Source: Fusarium oxysporum f. sp. lycopersici 4287 | Taxonomy: Eukaryota; Ascomycota; Sordariomycetes; Hypocreales; Nectriaceae | NCBI RefSeq assembly: GCF_000149955.1 | Contig: NC_030990.1 | Location: 3,647,482 to 3,711,481 of the forward strand | Length of the DNA stretch: 64,000 nucleotides | Reading direction: 5' to 3' | In this document: positions 22,863-35,351 of the stretch, in pieces | How positions within the stretch are numbered: position 1 is the stretch's first letter | How the letters are laid out: every line of letters begins with the position of its first letter | Position numbers and translations under genes: made by a program | The notes under the pieces: model-generated | Databases searched by the model: none | What the model was told of the DNA's origin: nothing | What the model saw: the letters and a program-made list of their open reading frames with translations, nothing else

Positions 22863-24575
22863 TTAACTCGATACTGTCGTCATCTGTTTGCTGACACTTC
22901 CATACTTTGCTTGCCAGGCGTAGAAGTACATCAGTGCTGCAAAGGGTTGTCCAAATATGGTGAATGATACCCAAAAAATAGTGTTACCGACTATTTTGCC
23001 AGTGTGCCCAAGCTTCATGTTTTCAAGAGGCTTGGTCAATGCAATAAGTGGCAGTTGAAGGAACATGCCCAGGAAAGCAACGCCTGCGACCGTCAGTTGT
23101 GTAACTATGATTTAGGATATGTAAACTTACCAATGATGTTATGTGTAGGGACACCGACAAGGATCTCGTGAAGAATAGCCGATACCAAGAAGACTACAAA
23201 GCTGGCAGCTTGAGGACTCCAACCACGCCCGATCATGGGCATGTACAGATGACGCTTGAAATACGTGTAAACAGGCTTGTTCCACGTGCGCCAGTATGCT
23301 CCTAAGCTCTCGCTGTTCCACCAATCGTCATAGAATGACCTGTCGCCAAACCTCAAAACCTCGGCTAGGGCGTTAAGGAACGACTGGAAGAGTGCGAAGA
23401 AACCGGCAAGCCAGATGACTAGGGAAATGGTCGAAAGCTTAAGTAGCCGTTCCAGAATAGACATGAGGTCAAGGGAGGCAATCTTGTCGAGCGAGTTTCG
23501 AAGGACAGGTGCAGCATACTGAGCACTCGCAACCCACATGAACACACTGAGGCCGAAAATTTCTCCAACTCGCTTGGCCACAAAGACCCATCTGATTTTA
23601 TCTGTGCGAGGATACACGGGCTGGTATACGAGTGTGGGTGCCCACCAGAAGTATACCAGGTTGCTGAAGGTGATGTTCTGGGGATACGGGCATTGCGTGT
23701 ACAGCTCAGGCACCAGTTCGCGTTCTCCTTCCACGGGATGCAGGTAGGCATGCCTCAAGTCACGGTTGGTAAAGGCATATGATGCAGTCTTGAGCCAAAC
23801 AGCAATGGCATGCATCTCGGTCAAGGTACCAATGAGAGGATGGTGGATCTTGAAGTATACGACCCAAGTGGTGAGAACAAGGGCAAGAGTAATGTTGAAA
23901 AGGTGAGCCCATGCGACAACGACCCAGGTCTTATGAAACCTCTTGCGCTCCTGCTCTGAGGGGCCACCAGAAGGTGAATCATTGACACGCTTGAGAGATC
24001 CTCGAGCCTGCTGAGCAGCAGCCAGCTCAATCAAGTAGGCGGCGAGGAGATGGCATGGGATGAGGAAGTAAAGGAGTAGACCCAAGTAAATATCTTGACG
24101 GCTGTAATCATGACATCTCACGCAGATCAGTACTCCATACTATAGGCTGTATTAGCTGGTTGTCAAAGGCATAATTGATGGACGGGAGATGAAGTATACC
24201 TTTTGGATGTTCTCAAGCATCAATCGCAAGTTTCCAACAACTGCCAAGCATTAACAACCCAACAGATAACATCATGATGAGGGGCATTGAAGCTTCCATA
24301 CCAAGCACAATGACCATGAGGTTACGGAACCCAATAAAGCTTGGAGCAGCATCGGAATCGTGACTCAGACATGAAGGCCTCGTCTGTTTGTGGACCGCAG
24401 CGACGTGCCTGTACTTCTGGCCAGGCTTCTTTGGGGTTGTCGTCGTGGCAGTTCCGTTACCGTTTCCGTTGGTGCGATTGTTGGGTTTGTTCTGTGTGAC
24501 GTCGTGGCCGCTGCGCCGGGAGACAGAGGCCGAACCATTCGAGGTTTCTATACTCGTCGCTGTAGCCGAATTCAT
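22863..24575 (-). CDS. DGAT1: Diacylglycerol/sterol O-acyltransferase, DGAT1 type (MBOAT)
   Basis: Final step of triacylglycerol synthesis in the ER. Four exons: 24575-24302, 24240-24200 (41 nt), 24139-23131 and 23083-22863 (514 aa). The second exon encodes only VVGNLRLMLENIQK across the first conserved membrane block and is easily missed. The N-terminal 80 residues are disordered (Asn/Thr-rich). SFIGFRNLMVIVL marks the first helix. The family signature FYDDWWN is in exon 3, followed by YWRTWNKPV and the active-site His in SAILHEIL. The polytopic layout and C-terminal AxxFYAW fit fungal DGAT1, distinct from DGAT2. Sterol acyltransferase (Are1/2) is the alternative within the same family; FYDDWWN favours DGAT1. 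Confidence 0.9.
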
Positions 24576-25849
24576 TTTATAAGAGCCTTGCCTAGACGGC
24601 AGACTAATCGCGCAAAAAGTAGAAGCTCAAGAAATTAGGAGAAAGAAAACAAAAGAAAGAATTGAGCAGAGTTGCCGACGGAGATACGACGACCTTGTTA
24701 ACGTCAAGTTGCTTGGGTGGCGGCGATTGTTACAAGGATGATAAGATACCGAGGGCGCCACTGTCGCACCGAATGAACCACCTACAGCTTCAAGATAGAG
24801 CACGTTAAAGAGTTTATCAAACCACAGGAATGTAGGAGATAAAGGGTCGAGAAAAAAAGGAGGTAGAAGGGACATTCCAATTAAAAACAATCAATCGACT
24901 GAGTTTCTTTCGCAACGGCCACTCTCCTCACTTCCTATCCCATCTCGCCAAGTACATTACCTACTATTATGCAGAACAACCATTTTGGCGCCTCTTCTGG
25001 CGGGGCTGTTTGAGCTTTTTCGCTTTGATCATTTTTAGCAGCAGCTCAGGGACTTTTCCAGTGAGGCTAAAGACAATCATCAACGCTAAAGGGGGGGCCC
25101 GGGAGCATAACACCCCTGGCTTCCGCTGCATTCTGAGCGTTTTAATGGATCGACGAACTCCCCCGAGCCCACTGGCTTGTGGCGCTGCAGGGGGAAAGGT
25201 ATGCGGCAACAGGTCGCAGGCCCCAGAAGGCTTGCAACTTTGCGACTGATATCAATGTGAAAGCATGTGAAAGTGCGGTTGTATTGCATACTGTTGGTGA
25301 GATGCAACAGTAATCATGAGCGAACTAACGCAGTAAGCTCGGGTAGAGCCCGTGGGTGACGAATCTGCGCCCCAACAATTCGGTATACGAAAGGATATTC
25401 ACGCATGTGCATGTTTTTAGTAGAGGCACTTTATCTCATCAGATCTAACCGTTGAGAGAGTCTCAAGTTTTGGAGAGAGAGAGGTCATGTGACGTGGAGT
25501 TTTTGGAGAAAGGCGTGACTCCAAAACTGAGGTTGGCCGGTTAATCGTCGCTTGAATCGGCGCTTCGTAGCTTTGAACTTCAACTGAAGCTCACGCGCCT
25601 CGAGTAACAGCATTGTCTTTGTTCGTTCTTTATCAAATCAATTTACCGCCCCCAACGTCTTCTTACAGGAATTCAATTTTCATCATCGCCATATAGAATC
25701 TCCGTCTGACTAGCTACTCAGAGATTATCCAACAACGACTTCATAGCTGCATTGGTTGTTCATTTCCATCTTGAAAGACCCACTCCCTGCGACGCGCTTC
25801 TCAAGAAGGCTATTGTGCATGCTTGATACCCCAAAGAAAATTCGTCACG
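24576..25849. promoter_or_regulatory. Divergent intergenic region DGAT1/PFS2
   Basis: 1.27 kb between outward-facing genes. It includes a G-run (GGGGGGG at about 25089) and purine-rich tracts. No gene or RNA gene recognised. Confidence 0.4.
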
Positions 25850-28054
25850 ATGGCCTATGAGCCTCGTGGTGATCATGGTGGTGGCCAGGGCCAAGATGGG
25901 GCATTTGTGAAGGTTCGAGGCAGGCGTAAGTTTACCCATCATACTCAGTGACATGTCTCCTGTTGTGTTTGCATTGCCAAGCTGCTCAGTGGCAGAAAAA
26001 TATGAAAGTTGTGGGAGAGATGCTACTTCATCAAATGTCTCTGTTCCATGTATGTTCAAGGAACGACTGTTGTTTAGACGAGCAATCGAGATGTTTGATT
26101 TTGGCCAACCTCATGCATAAAAGCAGGGGTTCTTTCTAGGGCTATGAGAGAGGCATTCGAATACACATACATCATAACCTGAAGACATAAACCATAACTG
26201 ATTTCAAACTGACGTTTCAACTCCAGGACCTGTGACTGACTATGGTGCTACTATAACACACTGGCAACATGATCGTGCCCCTAGCTATAAGGGAGGATAT
26301 ACTGGCGAAGCTGAGCGACCTAGTGTTAGCTATATCGTTGATGTGAGTAGCGTTCTATGTGAACAACTGCGCCATCACTGACACCAAAATAGATGCTTCC
26401 ACCTGCAGCGCGTGTCACAAAAGCTGCCGACAGTATCCCTATTAAGCACCTTCACTCTTCTCTTAACAAAATCAAGCACCCCATCAATGTGGTGCGTTGG
26501 ACACCAGAAGGTCGAAGATTATTAACAGCGTCGACCAGTGGCGAGTTCACACTATGGAACGGAACAGGCTTCAATTTCGAAACCATCATGCAGGCTCACG
26601 ATTCCGCCATTCGTGCCCTGGAATACTCACATAGTGACGACTGGCTTATCTCGGCGGATCACGACGGAGTTATCAAGTACTGGCAACCAAACTTCAACAA
26701 TGTCCAGAGCATCAACGCCCACACTGACCCTATTCGAGACCTTGCTTTCAGCCCAAGTGATTCCAAATTTGTCACTGCAAGCGATGACTCGACCCTCAAG
26801 ATCTTTGACTTTGCTCTGGGACAAATGGAATCCAAGCTTGAAGGTCACGGATGGGATGCTAAAAGTGTGGACTGGCATCCTACTAAAGGATTGCTCGTAT
26901 CTGGTTCTAAGGACCACCTTGTCAAGCTTTGGGATCCTCGTACGAGCCGTTGTTTAACGACTCTACACGGCCACAAGAGTACTATTACAAAAGTACTGTT
27001 TGAAAAGGTCCGTGGGGCTTGCCTCGCGACATCTGCAAGAGATCAGACCGCTCGTGTTTTCGATCTTCGCATGATGCGTGACATTTGCCTTCTCAAAGGT
27101 CACGAGAAGGATATTTCTACTCTTACATGGCATCCTATCCATCCTAATCTTCTCAGCACTGGTGGTATGGACGGCTCTCTATTCCACTACCTACTCGATT
27201 CACCAAACCCGCCTCCTGGCCAGTCCTTCACCGTTGCTCCTTACGACAGCCCTGAACCGTCATCAGTAGCCGCTCAGTCAGTATGGCCAATGCACAAGGT
27301 GCCCTTTGCTCATGATTATGCTATTTGGTCTCTCGACTGGCATCCTCTTGGACACATCCTTGCATCAGGATCCAATGACCGTATTACGCGTTTCTGGAGC
27401 CGTGCTAGACCTGGTGATACAGATGTTTTCCAGGATCGCTACCATATCGGTGAAGCAGCGGCCGAGGCCCAAGGAACCTGGGACCGCCGTGGTAACCGTC
27501 GTCAGCGACAGGAGGAGGAACAACAAGAGATGGAAGACGAGATGGACGCTCTTGTTGACCAAGACGCACCGAGAGCTGCTGTCCCCGGACTGCCTGGCAT
27601 TCCTGGACTGCCTCTTGGTGGAGGCCTACCAGGCCTTGGCTCAAGTATTCCACTTCCTCCTATTCCTGGTGTCGGTGCCGGCTCAGGTGCTCCTCCACCT
27701 CCTCTGCCATTCCCCTTACCTGGACTCAACGGTGGTCCACCGCCACCCCCCTTACCTGGCCTGGATCCCAACAATCCTCCAGATCCAGCTCAACTCCTCG
27801 AGCTGATGAAGAAGGCCGGTGTGCCCCTCCCGCCACCAGGAGCCCTACCTCCAGGAGCCTTACCCCCTGGGCTTATCCCACCACCGGGAAGCATGCCTCC
27901 GCCGCCCGGAAGCTTTGCCATGCCGGTCCCACCACCTCCTATGCCTGGATTTGACGCCGACAAGGCAGACGCCCGACGGAGAGCTCCCCTACCCAGTCAA
28001 GAGGAGAGCTTGCGACACGAACAGCGACAAGGAAAATACACGAGAGCGAGATAG
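25850..28054 (+). CDS. PFS2: Polyadenylation factor subunit 2 (WD40)
   Basis: Scaffold subunit of cleavage and polyadenylation factor; brings polymerase and other subunits together for 3'-end formation of mRNA. Exons 25850-25925, 26227-26342 and 26393-28054 (617 aa). The first intron is 301 nt, long for this genome. The N-terminus holds DYGATITHW, then seven WD40 repeats run over about residues 75-400 (for example [34 protein letters not shown] and [15 protein letters not shown]). A charged linker follows, with a long Pro/Gly-rich C-terminal tail typical of filamentous-fungal Pfs2. The first exon is short (25 codons plus one base), ending in GRR across the intron. Confidence 0.92.
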
Positions 28055-28437
28055 AGGAAACGCAGAAAAAGAAACGTCGATGATTCGATATCCTCTGGCG
28101 CTGGTGGTTTACGTAATGCTAACTGGTTGCAACTAAGCAAAAATACATTGTATCCTTACAGAACTAGGCACAGGTTTCAAAAACTGTAATATATATATCA
28201 ATCGAAAACTTTTGTATACCCATCATTCATTTGAGCCCATAGGCAAAATGCACATGCTATCGGTGGTGCATATAATTCTAAATGCCAAAACATGTAACAT
28301 AACTGTGACGCTCTCATACGCAGTCGTGTATGTTATAAATTCGTTGAGAGCTAACCATAGAGCATCTCATGCTTATTCATTCCCCGTATGCAGAGACCAA
28401 TGTTCCCTTTCCCACTCTACAAATGCTTGCTAGCCTT
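28055..28437. other. Convergent 3' region of PFS2 and NUC1
   Basis: 383 bp holding both 3' UTRs; A/T-rich (for example ATATATATC near 28190). Nothing else seen. Confidence 0.35.
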
Positions 28438-29478
28438 TTATTTCTTAGGGAAAGCCTTTTGCTTATCCGCGAAGTCTCGGATCACAAGAGCACAGGTGTG
28501 GTCAGAACACAGACGTCGTCTTCTCTGGGGAGGTAGCTTAGTAGCAAACTCAAGGCCACTAGCACGCTCAACAGCCTCGAGAGGAACCTCGAAATCGGTG
28601 ATAGGCTTTGAGTTAGCAATGGGAGCGTTAGGGAGAACGAAAGCCCCCAGTGCAACGTTCCCACCAACGCGACCGTCCTCAGCAAAGATCACCTTGTAGA
28701 AGTGCGTGGGCACAGCAACTGAAGGAGGAGTGCCGATCATCTCGTACTTGACGTACCACTTGCCATCGGCCTCCTTCTTGGGAAGATAGAGAGGGCCTGT
28801 GACGATGCGAACTGAGGGATACTTGACTGTCAAACGACGGCAGAAGTCCTCAAAGTGAGCCCAGTAGTCACGGTTGAAGCCGTCACCGACCTGAGGGCAC
28901 ATGTTTGTGAGGTAGAATGTGTCATCCATGGCCTTCTGAGACCATTTGCAGTCGGCAGCAGGAACTTGATGACCACGGTCATAACCACTGCGGTAGTAGT
29001 CCTTCAACAGAGCCCGGAACTTTTGTGGCACAGAGTCATCCTCAAGAAAGCTGCTGTGCTTTCGATCACCATCGCGAATGGCAAGGGAAGCAGGTGTGAT
29101 ATGTTCGACGACCCAGTGAGGGTTTCGTGTACGACGATCGTAGGAGGAGACAAGGCCAGAGCGATTAGCGACATCGGCGATAGGGCCTGGAAAGCCGTAC
29201 TCGAAAAGACCCCCGGGGTTGACGATTGCGCTGGGGTCGATTGGCAAGCCGGACGGCGCAGTGGCTGGAGGCCCGAAGACTTGGGCGGGAGGAACAGCGG
29301 GAGAGGCGGTGGGAGCAGGAAGAGCGGCGAAAGAGTTTGAGGTTGTTGGAGGAGGCGTAGCTAGATTATTGGTCTCCTCGACACGTTTACCGCCTCGAAT
29401 GGAGTAAATGGCGGCAGTGATAGCAGCGCCACCTCCTGCGCCTAGGCAGGCCATAGTAGCGAGAGTAGTCTTGGACAT
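28438..29478 (-). CDS. NUC1: Mitochondrial nuclease NUC1 (endonuclease G)
   Basis: Sugar-nonspecific DNA/RNA endonuclease of the mitochondrial inner membrane, involved in mtDNA turnover and apoptosis-like death. Single exon, 346 aa. The N-terminal hydrophobic segment (residues 5-27, Ala/Gly-rich) is followed by Arg/Lys, fitting a mitochondrial anchor. A Pro/Ala/Ser-rich linker reaches about residue 85. The beta-beta-alpha-metal nuclease domain carries DRGH at 167-170 with catalytic His170, then the metal-binding Asn in NMCPQVGDGFNRDYWAHFE. All key residues are present. Divergent from the ZRT3-like gene. Confidence 0.93.
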   Translation of the reverse strand: MSKTTLATMACLGAGGGAAITAAIYSIRGGKRVEETNNLATPPPTTSNSFAALPAPTASPAVPPAQVFGPPATAPSGLPIDPSAIVNPGGLFEYGFPGPIADVANRSGLVSSYDRRTRNPHWVVEHITPASLAIRDGDRKHSSFLEDDSVPQKFRALLKDYYRSGYDRGHQVPAADCKWSQKAMDDTFYLTNMCPQVGDGFNRDYWAHFEDFCRRLTVKYPSVRIVTGPLYLPKKEADGKWYVKYEMIGTPPSVAVPTHFYKVIFAEDGRVGGNVALGAFVLPNAPIANSKPITDFEVPLEAVERASGLEFATKLPPQRRRRLCSDHTCALVIRDFADKQKAFPKK

Positions 29479-31263
29479 GATTATTATCCCTTGAGAACAG
29501 ACGAGGCTACGAAAAAAGAAAGTAGAATAAAGTTTGATCTTAATGAGCGGACGGACGATAGTAAGTGGGAAATCAATAACTGGGAGTCAGATCACGCGCG
29601 ATCTTTGCCCAATGGTTTTGAGTTGCAGTGCCTCGTGATATTGAGATCGATCACAGGGTTTGAGATAGCTTTCGAGCCGAACCGTAGAAATTTTGGGAGC
29701 TGAGCTTGGAACGGAACGTGGGGGTCCGTTGTTTTGCCGTTATCGGTGGATTTTAGGGGTCTTGAGGCCTGTGATTTGACGTCACTGCGCGGTAGTTTGA
29801 AGATTGAGGGTAACAGTCAAATATGGAATATCATTAGATCCCGCTGTTTAAACACAGGGAAATACATAAAAGCGACAGATACTGGTGAAAGGCTACTTGC
29901 CCTACCTAGAGCATGAATTCGAAGCAAGACAGGGCATGAATCATGTAGGGATTGTTCTAGACACCGAATGATTCAGATTGATTCATCAAGGTGCGTGGCT
30001 TGTGAGACTCTAAAATGTAAGTTGCCGTGTATGACAAGACACGAGTTCATCGAAGAGCCATCCACGAGGAATTGTAATTCTCGAGGGTCTTTCAACCTCG
30101 AGACGTATTTCGGGATTGAGGCTCAGTGAAAGATCACATTATGTAGGTTCGTGTTAGCGTGGACCATAGCGAATATCATGCGTAGCATTACCTGATGTGG
30201 GGGATGACAAAAACGAGAAATTGATTCGCCGCGCAAATCGCATCTTGAAACTTAGCTCAGACAAGGTATGAGGCGTCATGATGAGAGGAGTTAACGCTTT
30301 TATATACTTGACTTGCATAACCGCAGGAAGGCTTCTATAAAATCCGGCTTGATGTTGAGGAACCAATGACTCTACTGTAAAATATGTGAATAGTTACCTA
30401 GTAGTTACTCGTCACATATAATACAACCCCCACGATACCAGGGCAATTATGGAGATCGCTATAATTAATAACGCACTATTAACTGGTGTCTCACTGTTTT
30501 ACTACTCGTTACAGCTACTACAATCAAAAGAGGCATGACAATTCGTAAGCCAGGCGGTCAACGAGACGCCGTGATCCAATGATGCGCAGATGCTGAGACG
30601 TGAGAACCTTGAGGGACAGGTTTGATGGAGACGCACGGCCTCATGATGGTGTAAGTTGACCCCCAACTCGATCCTCTAAAAGGGTTCCAAGGGGCTAATT
30701 ATTTATAGCGTTGTAGTTTCTCTTCTCCTAGTTGAAGCACGAGGTTGAAATAGGAGCTATCTTAAAGGAACAATTCCTCATGTTAGGGCCTAGACGTGGT
30801 TTCCTTGTTCTATCATGATCCATTTGTCGTCAGAGCCAGGCTAATGCGCATTAACAAAGCCCCATCCTTTTTGTCATCGACGCCTCTGCAAGGCCCTTGA
30901 AACTCACATTCAGCCTCGAACTTATTTCTCTTCTCTCTGTTGCGTGTAAAGCATTTTTATCAACCCCCTTTGTCCTCTTCTTTGTTACTAAGGCTTTCGT
31001 TGTCATTGATTACTTGTGTCGAGCCCAGACTAACAAGGTCCCCGCTCACTGCGCTAAACAAAACCGCATCGATATTCCCCTGCTCGCTCGCTACGTCAGA
31101 CCTAGAACAAAAAGATCTACAGCGTCTTTGCTCTTGCCTCTTTGCGCCCATCACAACCTCGCGTCAAGTCTCGATCCCTCTCGAAACTCACACTTAGCCT
31201 TGTCACCAGAGCTTGTTTCTAGGCGCAACATCAGTTCATACACAGACGATACACTTAAGCAGC
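29479..31263. promoter_or_regulatory. Divergent intergenic region NUC1 / ZRT3-like
   Basis: 1.79 kb without a supported gene. The first 400 bp next to NUC1 contain several GATC/GATCGATC clusters; the last 350 bp before ZRT3 are CT-rich leader-like sequence with short open frames. No zinc-response element could be called with confidence. Confidence 0.4.
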
Positions 31264-32993
31264 ATGGCCATATCCGTGGGCCACAGCAGCCTCGACAATG
31301 ATACTCGCGGCTGGATCATGTGTGTTGTCAGCGGCATTGGTGAGTTGCTCCTCATCTCCAAGACCCTCAATGCGCTTCCGGGGATACAATTCTAACAAAT
31401 ATCCTCAGCTTGCGTTGTTGGCGCCTCCATAGTATGCGTTGACGTTATCGTTCGGCTATTTCCTGGCAAGAGAAACTTTCGCATCCAGGATAGCAACGTC
31501 TTCTTAGCTTGCTCCCTCAGCTTGAGTTTCGGTGTTATGGTACGGCCCTTCTGACAGCACCTATCTCTTCTGCTAACAAAGAACAGCTATTTTCCGCATT
31601 GTATAGTATGCTACCGGAGTCCAAGGAATATTTCCAGCAGGCCAAATGGTCTACTCAAGCTGCTGGCCTGGTTATGATGTCCTGCTTTGCTGGTGGTTTC
31701 ATCGGCATTCAGGGAGTTTCGCGATTGCTTCACCAGTTCATGCCTACCCACGTCGTCGAATGCGATCATACACACGATGAAAATGCGACCAAAGACACCT
31801 CATGTCACCACGAGAGGAGACAGTCTCGTGCCCGTCGTCGACAATCTTCCCATCCGCCGCCTGAACAAGCACCTGTCAACAAGTCGCTTTCCAAATTAAC
31901 CAACGGTAACGGACAAAATGCTGCGACCGAGTCTACACCTCTGCTGGAATCCACTTTGAATAGCCCAACGCAACCTCTTAAGAGACAAGCGTCTGCCCGA
32001 GATGGAATGCGACGTCCTGCTAGTCCAACACGAAGCCGTACCACCACAGGACTTACGGATGGCTTCCCTGAGAGGAGGAAATCCATGCGAGAAGTTCACA
32101 AGCGAGTCATGTCCTTCGTACAAGATACAAAGTGCAATTGCGACGAGTCGAACTCCTGCTACGGATTCACAGACCCTTGTGGCCAAGAGTGCTTCAAGCA
32201 TCTAAGTAGCCGAACCAGTCTATCGAGCAGACCTGGAAGACAAACCCAGATTCTGCGCACTACCACTGGATCATTCCTGAACCGCGCGCCTGAACATTCG
32301 CATGCTCACCACGATCATGAGCATGAGCATGAGAATGGATGTGAAGACTCTGTTGAGCCCTTTGCGAGACCAACATATCGAACCAGCAGAGCCAAGTCGC
32401 GAGAGCCATTAGATCCGATAGTCCCGGAGGAACTCTCTGAACACGATAGCTCATGCTCATCTGCAGGAGACGACGAAGATGTCGAAGCTCAACATCATCA
32501 CCACGTTCCAACAAATGCATTCTTGTCCATTGGCCTCCAGACCTCCATTGCCATTGCTCTGCATAAGTTTCCTGAAGGATTCATCACCTACGCTACCAAC
32601 CACGTAAACCCATCTCTAGGTTTCAATGTTTTCATGGCACTATTTGTCCATAACATCACCGAAGGCTTCGCCATGTGTCTGCCGCTATACATGGCTCTGG
32701 GTTCTCGCTGGCGCGCCATGGCATGGTCGGCCTTTCTCGGTGGTCTTTCTCAGCCCATTGGCGCGGGCGTTGCGGCCCTATGGTTCAAGCTCGCCGATAA
32801 GACCAATATGCAACCCAATGCAGTTGCTTACGGGTGTCTCTTTGCTGTCACTTCCGGCATTATGGTTAGTGTCGCATTGCAGTTGTTTGTGGAGAGTCTG
32901 AGTCTCAACCATAGCCGTAACCTCTGCATCTTCTTTGGCTTCCTTGGCATGGCTTTACTGGGATTCAGTAACGCTTTGGTGGGCTCTCACTAG
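31264..32993 (+). CDS. ZRT3: ZIP-family zinc transporter, vacuolar Zrt3-like
   Basis: Predicted exporter of stored zinc from vacuole to cytosol. Exons 31264-31339, 31409-31539 and 31587-32993 (537 aa). Three membrane helices at the N-terminus are followed by a long cytosolic loop rich in His and Ser, including HSHAHHDHEHEHE, a Cys cluster (CNCDES...CYGFTDPCGQEC) and QHHHH. The C-terminal ZIP core has the metal-site motifs HKFPEGF and HNITEGF on consecutive helices, both complete. Zrt3 of yeast has the same long variable loop and vacuolar location; the location here is inferred from that. The second intron uses a GTACGG donor. Confidence 0.85.
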
Positions 32994-33442
32994 TTGGCCA
33001 GCCTTGTACGAGACATATAAATACTTAGCCAGTATCTTTTTATGCTGGACGGGCTTACGCTCTGACATTCGTTCCTGTCATTACTTGACTCCTTTTCTTG
33101 CGCGGTGTTGGTCTGGGCTGCAATTGGGCTTGTACTTAGGCTTCATTGGGAGGGGCATAAAATCATTTTGGGTTTCGGCATTCGGTATACTGATAGAAAG
33201 GAAAGAATTTCACTTATACCCAGGGACTGGGTACACTTGGTCAAACAACTTTATTTCTTTCATCATAGCCATTTCCCATCGCTTTTGTGACATTGCATTT
33301 CATTCTTCATACATCCTGACGGTGTCACGATAGCCAGCCGCTCATACGTTGACCACCGTCAAGGCCTTGCGGCCGGGTATCTATTTTATTTTTCACCTTT
33401 TAAAAACCAGAACATTTTACCTCCACAAATGTTTTCTTTTCT
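32994..33442. other. Convergent 3' region of ZRT3-like and TFIIIA genes
   Basis: 449 bp containing both 3' UTRs. Nothing else recognised. Confidence 0.35.
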
Positions 33443-35004
33443 TCAGAGAGTACCAAGAGCGGGATCAATGAGAGGATCCTGTACTGTTGAATCTCTTGCC
33501 AGCAGAAGTATATTGGTCTCGTCCTCCGGCCAGTCATCTCGAGGAGGACCATAGTCCATTGTAGCGGCAAATATGTCATCCTCCGGCATGATACCGGGCC
33601 AGTTTGTTGTGTTGGAGAAACTTCCATCGAAGAAGAACTGGGCAGGATCAAGCTGGTCTCCAGCTAGGATAAGAGATGGGTCAGTAGCCGGTGGGTGATA
33701 CAGCTCAACATGTGCATCCCGGTCGTGGTAGCGAATGAAGGCTTCATGGCAGTGGGGACAAGTAATCGTTCGCTCTGCCTGGTTCGCAGCACCGGAGAGT
33801 TCATCTATAAGATTCATTTCTTGAGACGGTTCAGGCTTCGAGAGCTTAGGGCGTTCGTGGCCGAGGTGCTTATATCGGATATGATCTTCTAGTCGACTCT
33901 TGGTACTAAACTTATCACCACAGCCTTGATCGTTTGTCCAGCCCTGTAGGCCAGAACTATTGAGGTCAACTTGGCCGCAAACGAAGCGGAATCCCTCATG
34001 CGCTGTACGAATATGAGCGTTGAGGTTGGACTTCTTAGTGAACTTCTTGGTGCATTCGTCGTATGGGCAGGCGATGTTCTTTCGATCCTCGACGGACTGG
34101 CCGGAATGGTGCATTTCGACATGTTTCTCCAGCTCCCATCGTGAGGCAGATTTGAATTCGCAGAAAATGCAATTTTGATGCTCTTGGCGGATATGTGCCT
34201 GAAGCAGCACTTCAGTGGTGAATCCGACCCGCTGTTCTGTGCCATCGGGCATCCTCTTCAAATCGCATTCGCCGCACCAGAACTTTGCCTCGCCATGATC
34301 CTTATCACGGTGTCGCTTCAAGGCCGCCTTGGACTCAAAAGCATGACGACACCCTTGCTCGGGGCATTGGAGTGCAGGTAAGCCCTGATGATCTTTTCGA
34401 ACGTGCTTGCTCAATGTTTCCTTCTTTCTGAAACTCTGCCCACAGTCTTGGCAACGGAATCTCTCTTCGCCTTCGTGAACGGCCTGGTGTCGTTTAAGTC
34501 GAGTACCCGTCACAAAGCTCTTACCGCAGCCTTCCTTTTGACAGACGTGTTTTCGCTCAAGAGTATGGACGGCTTTGATGTGCTGCTTCAAGTGCTTGTC
34601 CTCTATATAGTCCTTATCGCAACCATCATAAGGGCACTTAAATGGTCGAGAATTGGTGTGAGAATTCAGGTGATCTCGTAATCTGGCAGGTCGATTGAAG
34701 GTCTTGGGGCAACCAGGCCATGTGCAAGCAAGAGTTTTGAGATCCGAAGGAAATTTAGCCCGGGGAGTCGTAGCAGCAGTGTTCACCGTTTGTGGTGAAT
34801 CAGGGTCCTGGGTGGAATATGGAGTATGAGCGCTAGTCAAGTCGTCCTCAGCATCATCAATATCTAAGTTCGCAATATCAGCAGATGCATCTTGAGAACT
34901 CAAGAATGGAACTAAGCCGTACATAAGTCATCTGGGCCTCCACGATAAAGTCTCTTGGCCGGAGGGACATCAAAGGCTGCCTCGGCAGCTTCTCGTTTAC
35001 TCAT
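33443..35004 (-). CDS. Transcription factor IIIA (C2H2 zinc fingers)
   Basis: Binds the internal control region of 5S rRNA genes and 5S rRNA, recruiting TFIIIC/TFIIIB. About nine C2H2 fingers run from CTWPGCPKTFNRPARLRDHLNSH to the C-terminal CPHCHEAFIRYHDRDAH, with a longer spacer before the last, as in fungal TFIIIA. I favour a two-exon model. Exon 1 (35004-34923) encodes MSKREAAEAAFDVPPAKRLY, a basic nuclear-signal-like start. A 59-nt intron (34922-34864, GTACGG donor, GCTGAT branch, TTAG acceptor) is in phase with exon 2 (34863-33443), giving 500 aa. The simple alternative starts at the ATG at 34924 (493 aa) and reads through the intron. Divergent from RPB6. Confidence 0.82.
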
Positions 35005-35351
35005 AGTGCTGTCATGCCGAGGAGCCTTCAGTTTGTAAATGTCGAAGCAAGCTTGGAAGTGGCAGAATTGATTTCAATTTAAGGCGGTGACAATGAATTT
35101 TTGTGTGGGGATTACAGGGATGAGAGTCAAGAGCGATCCACCTGAAAGCTTCGCGTCGATATTCTTTGTCTAAAGGTGCGGAAGGTGCGCCGGAAAAACA
35201 TCGGCCTAACCAGGTTTTACTTTGTTCTTCTATAGAACTTTTTCCGAGGTTGACCTGGGCAATTCTAAAACCATCCATTGCGAAAGCAACTCTGGACTAA
35301 GAACACTCTCGCATTCATTCTTCATCAAGTTCATATTAAACGACATTTACG
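35005..35351. promoter_or_regulatory. Shared divergent promoter TFIIIA/RPB6
   Basis: 347 bp between the two start codons, so both 5' UTRs and core promoters must fit here. No clear TATA box; a short T/A-rich stretch lies near 35080-35110. Confidence 0.5.
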
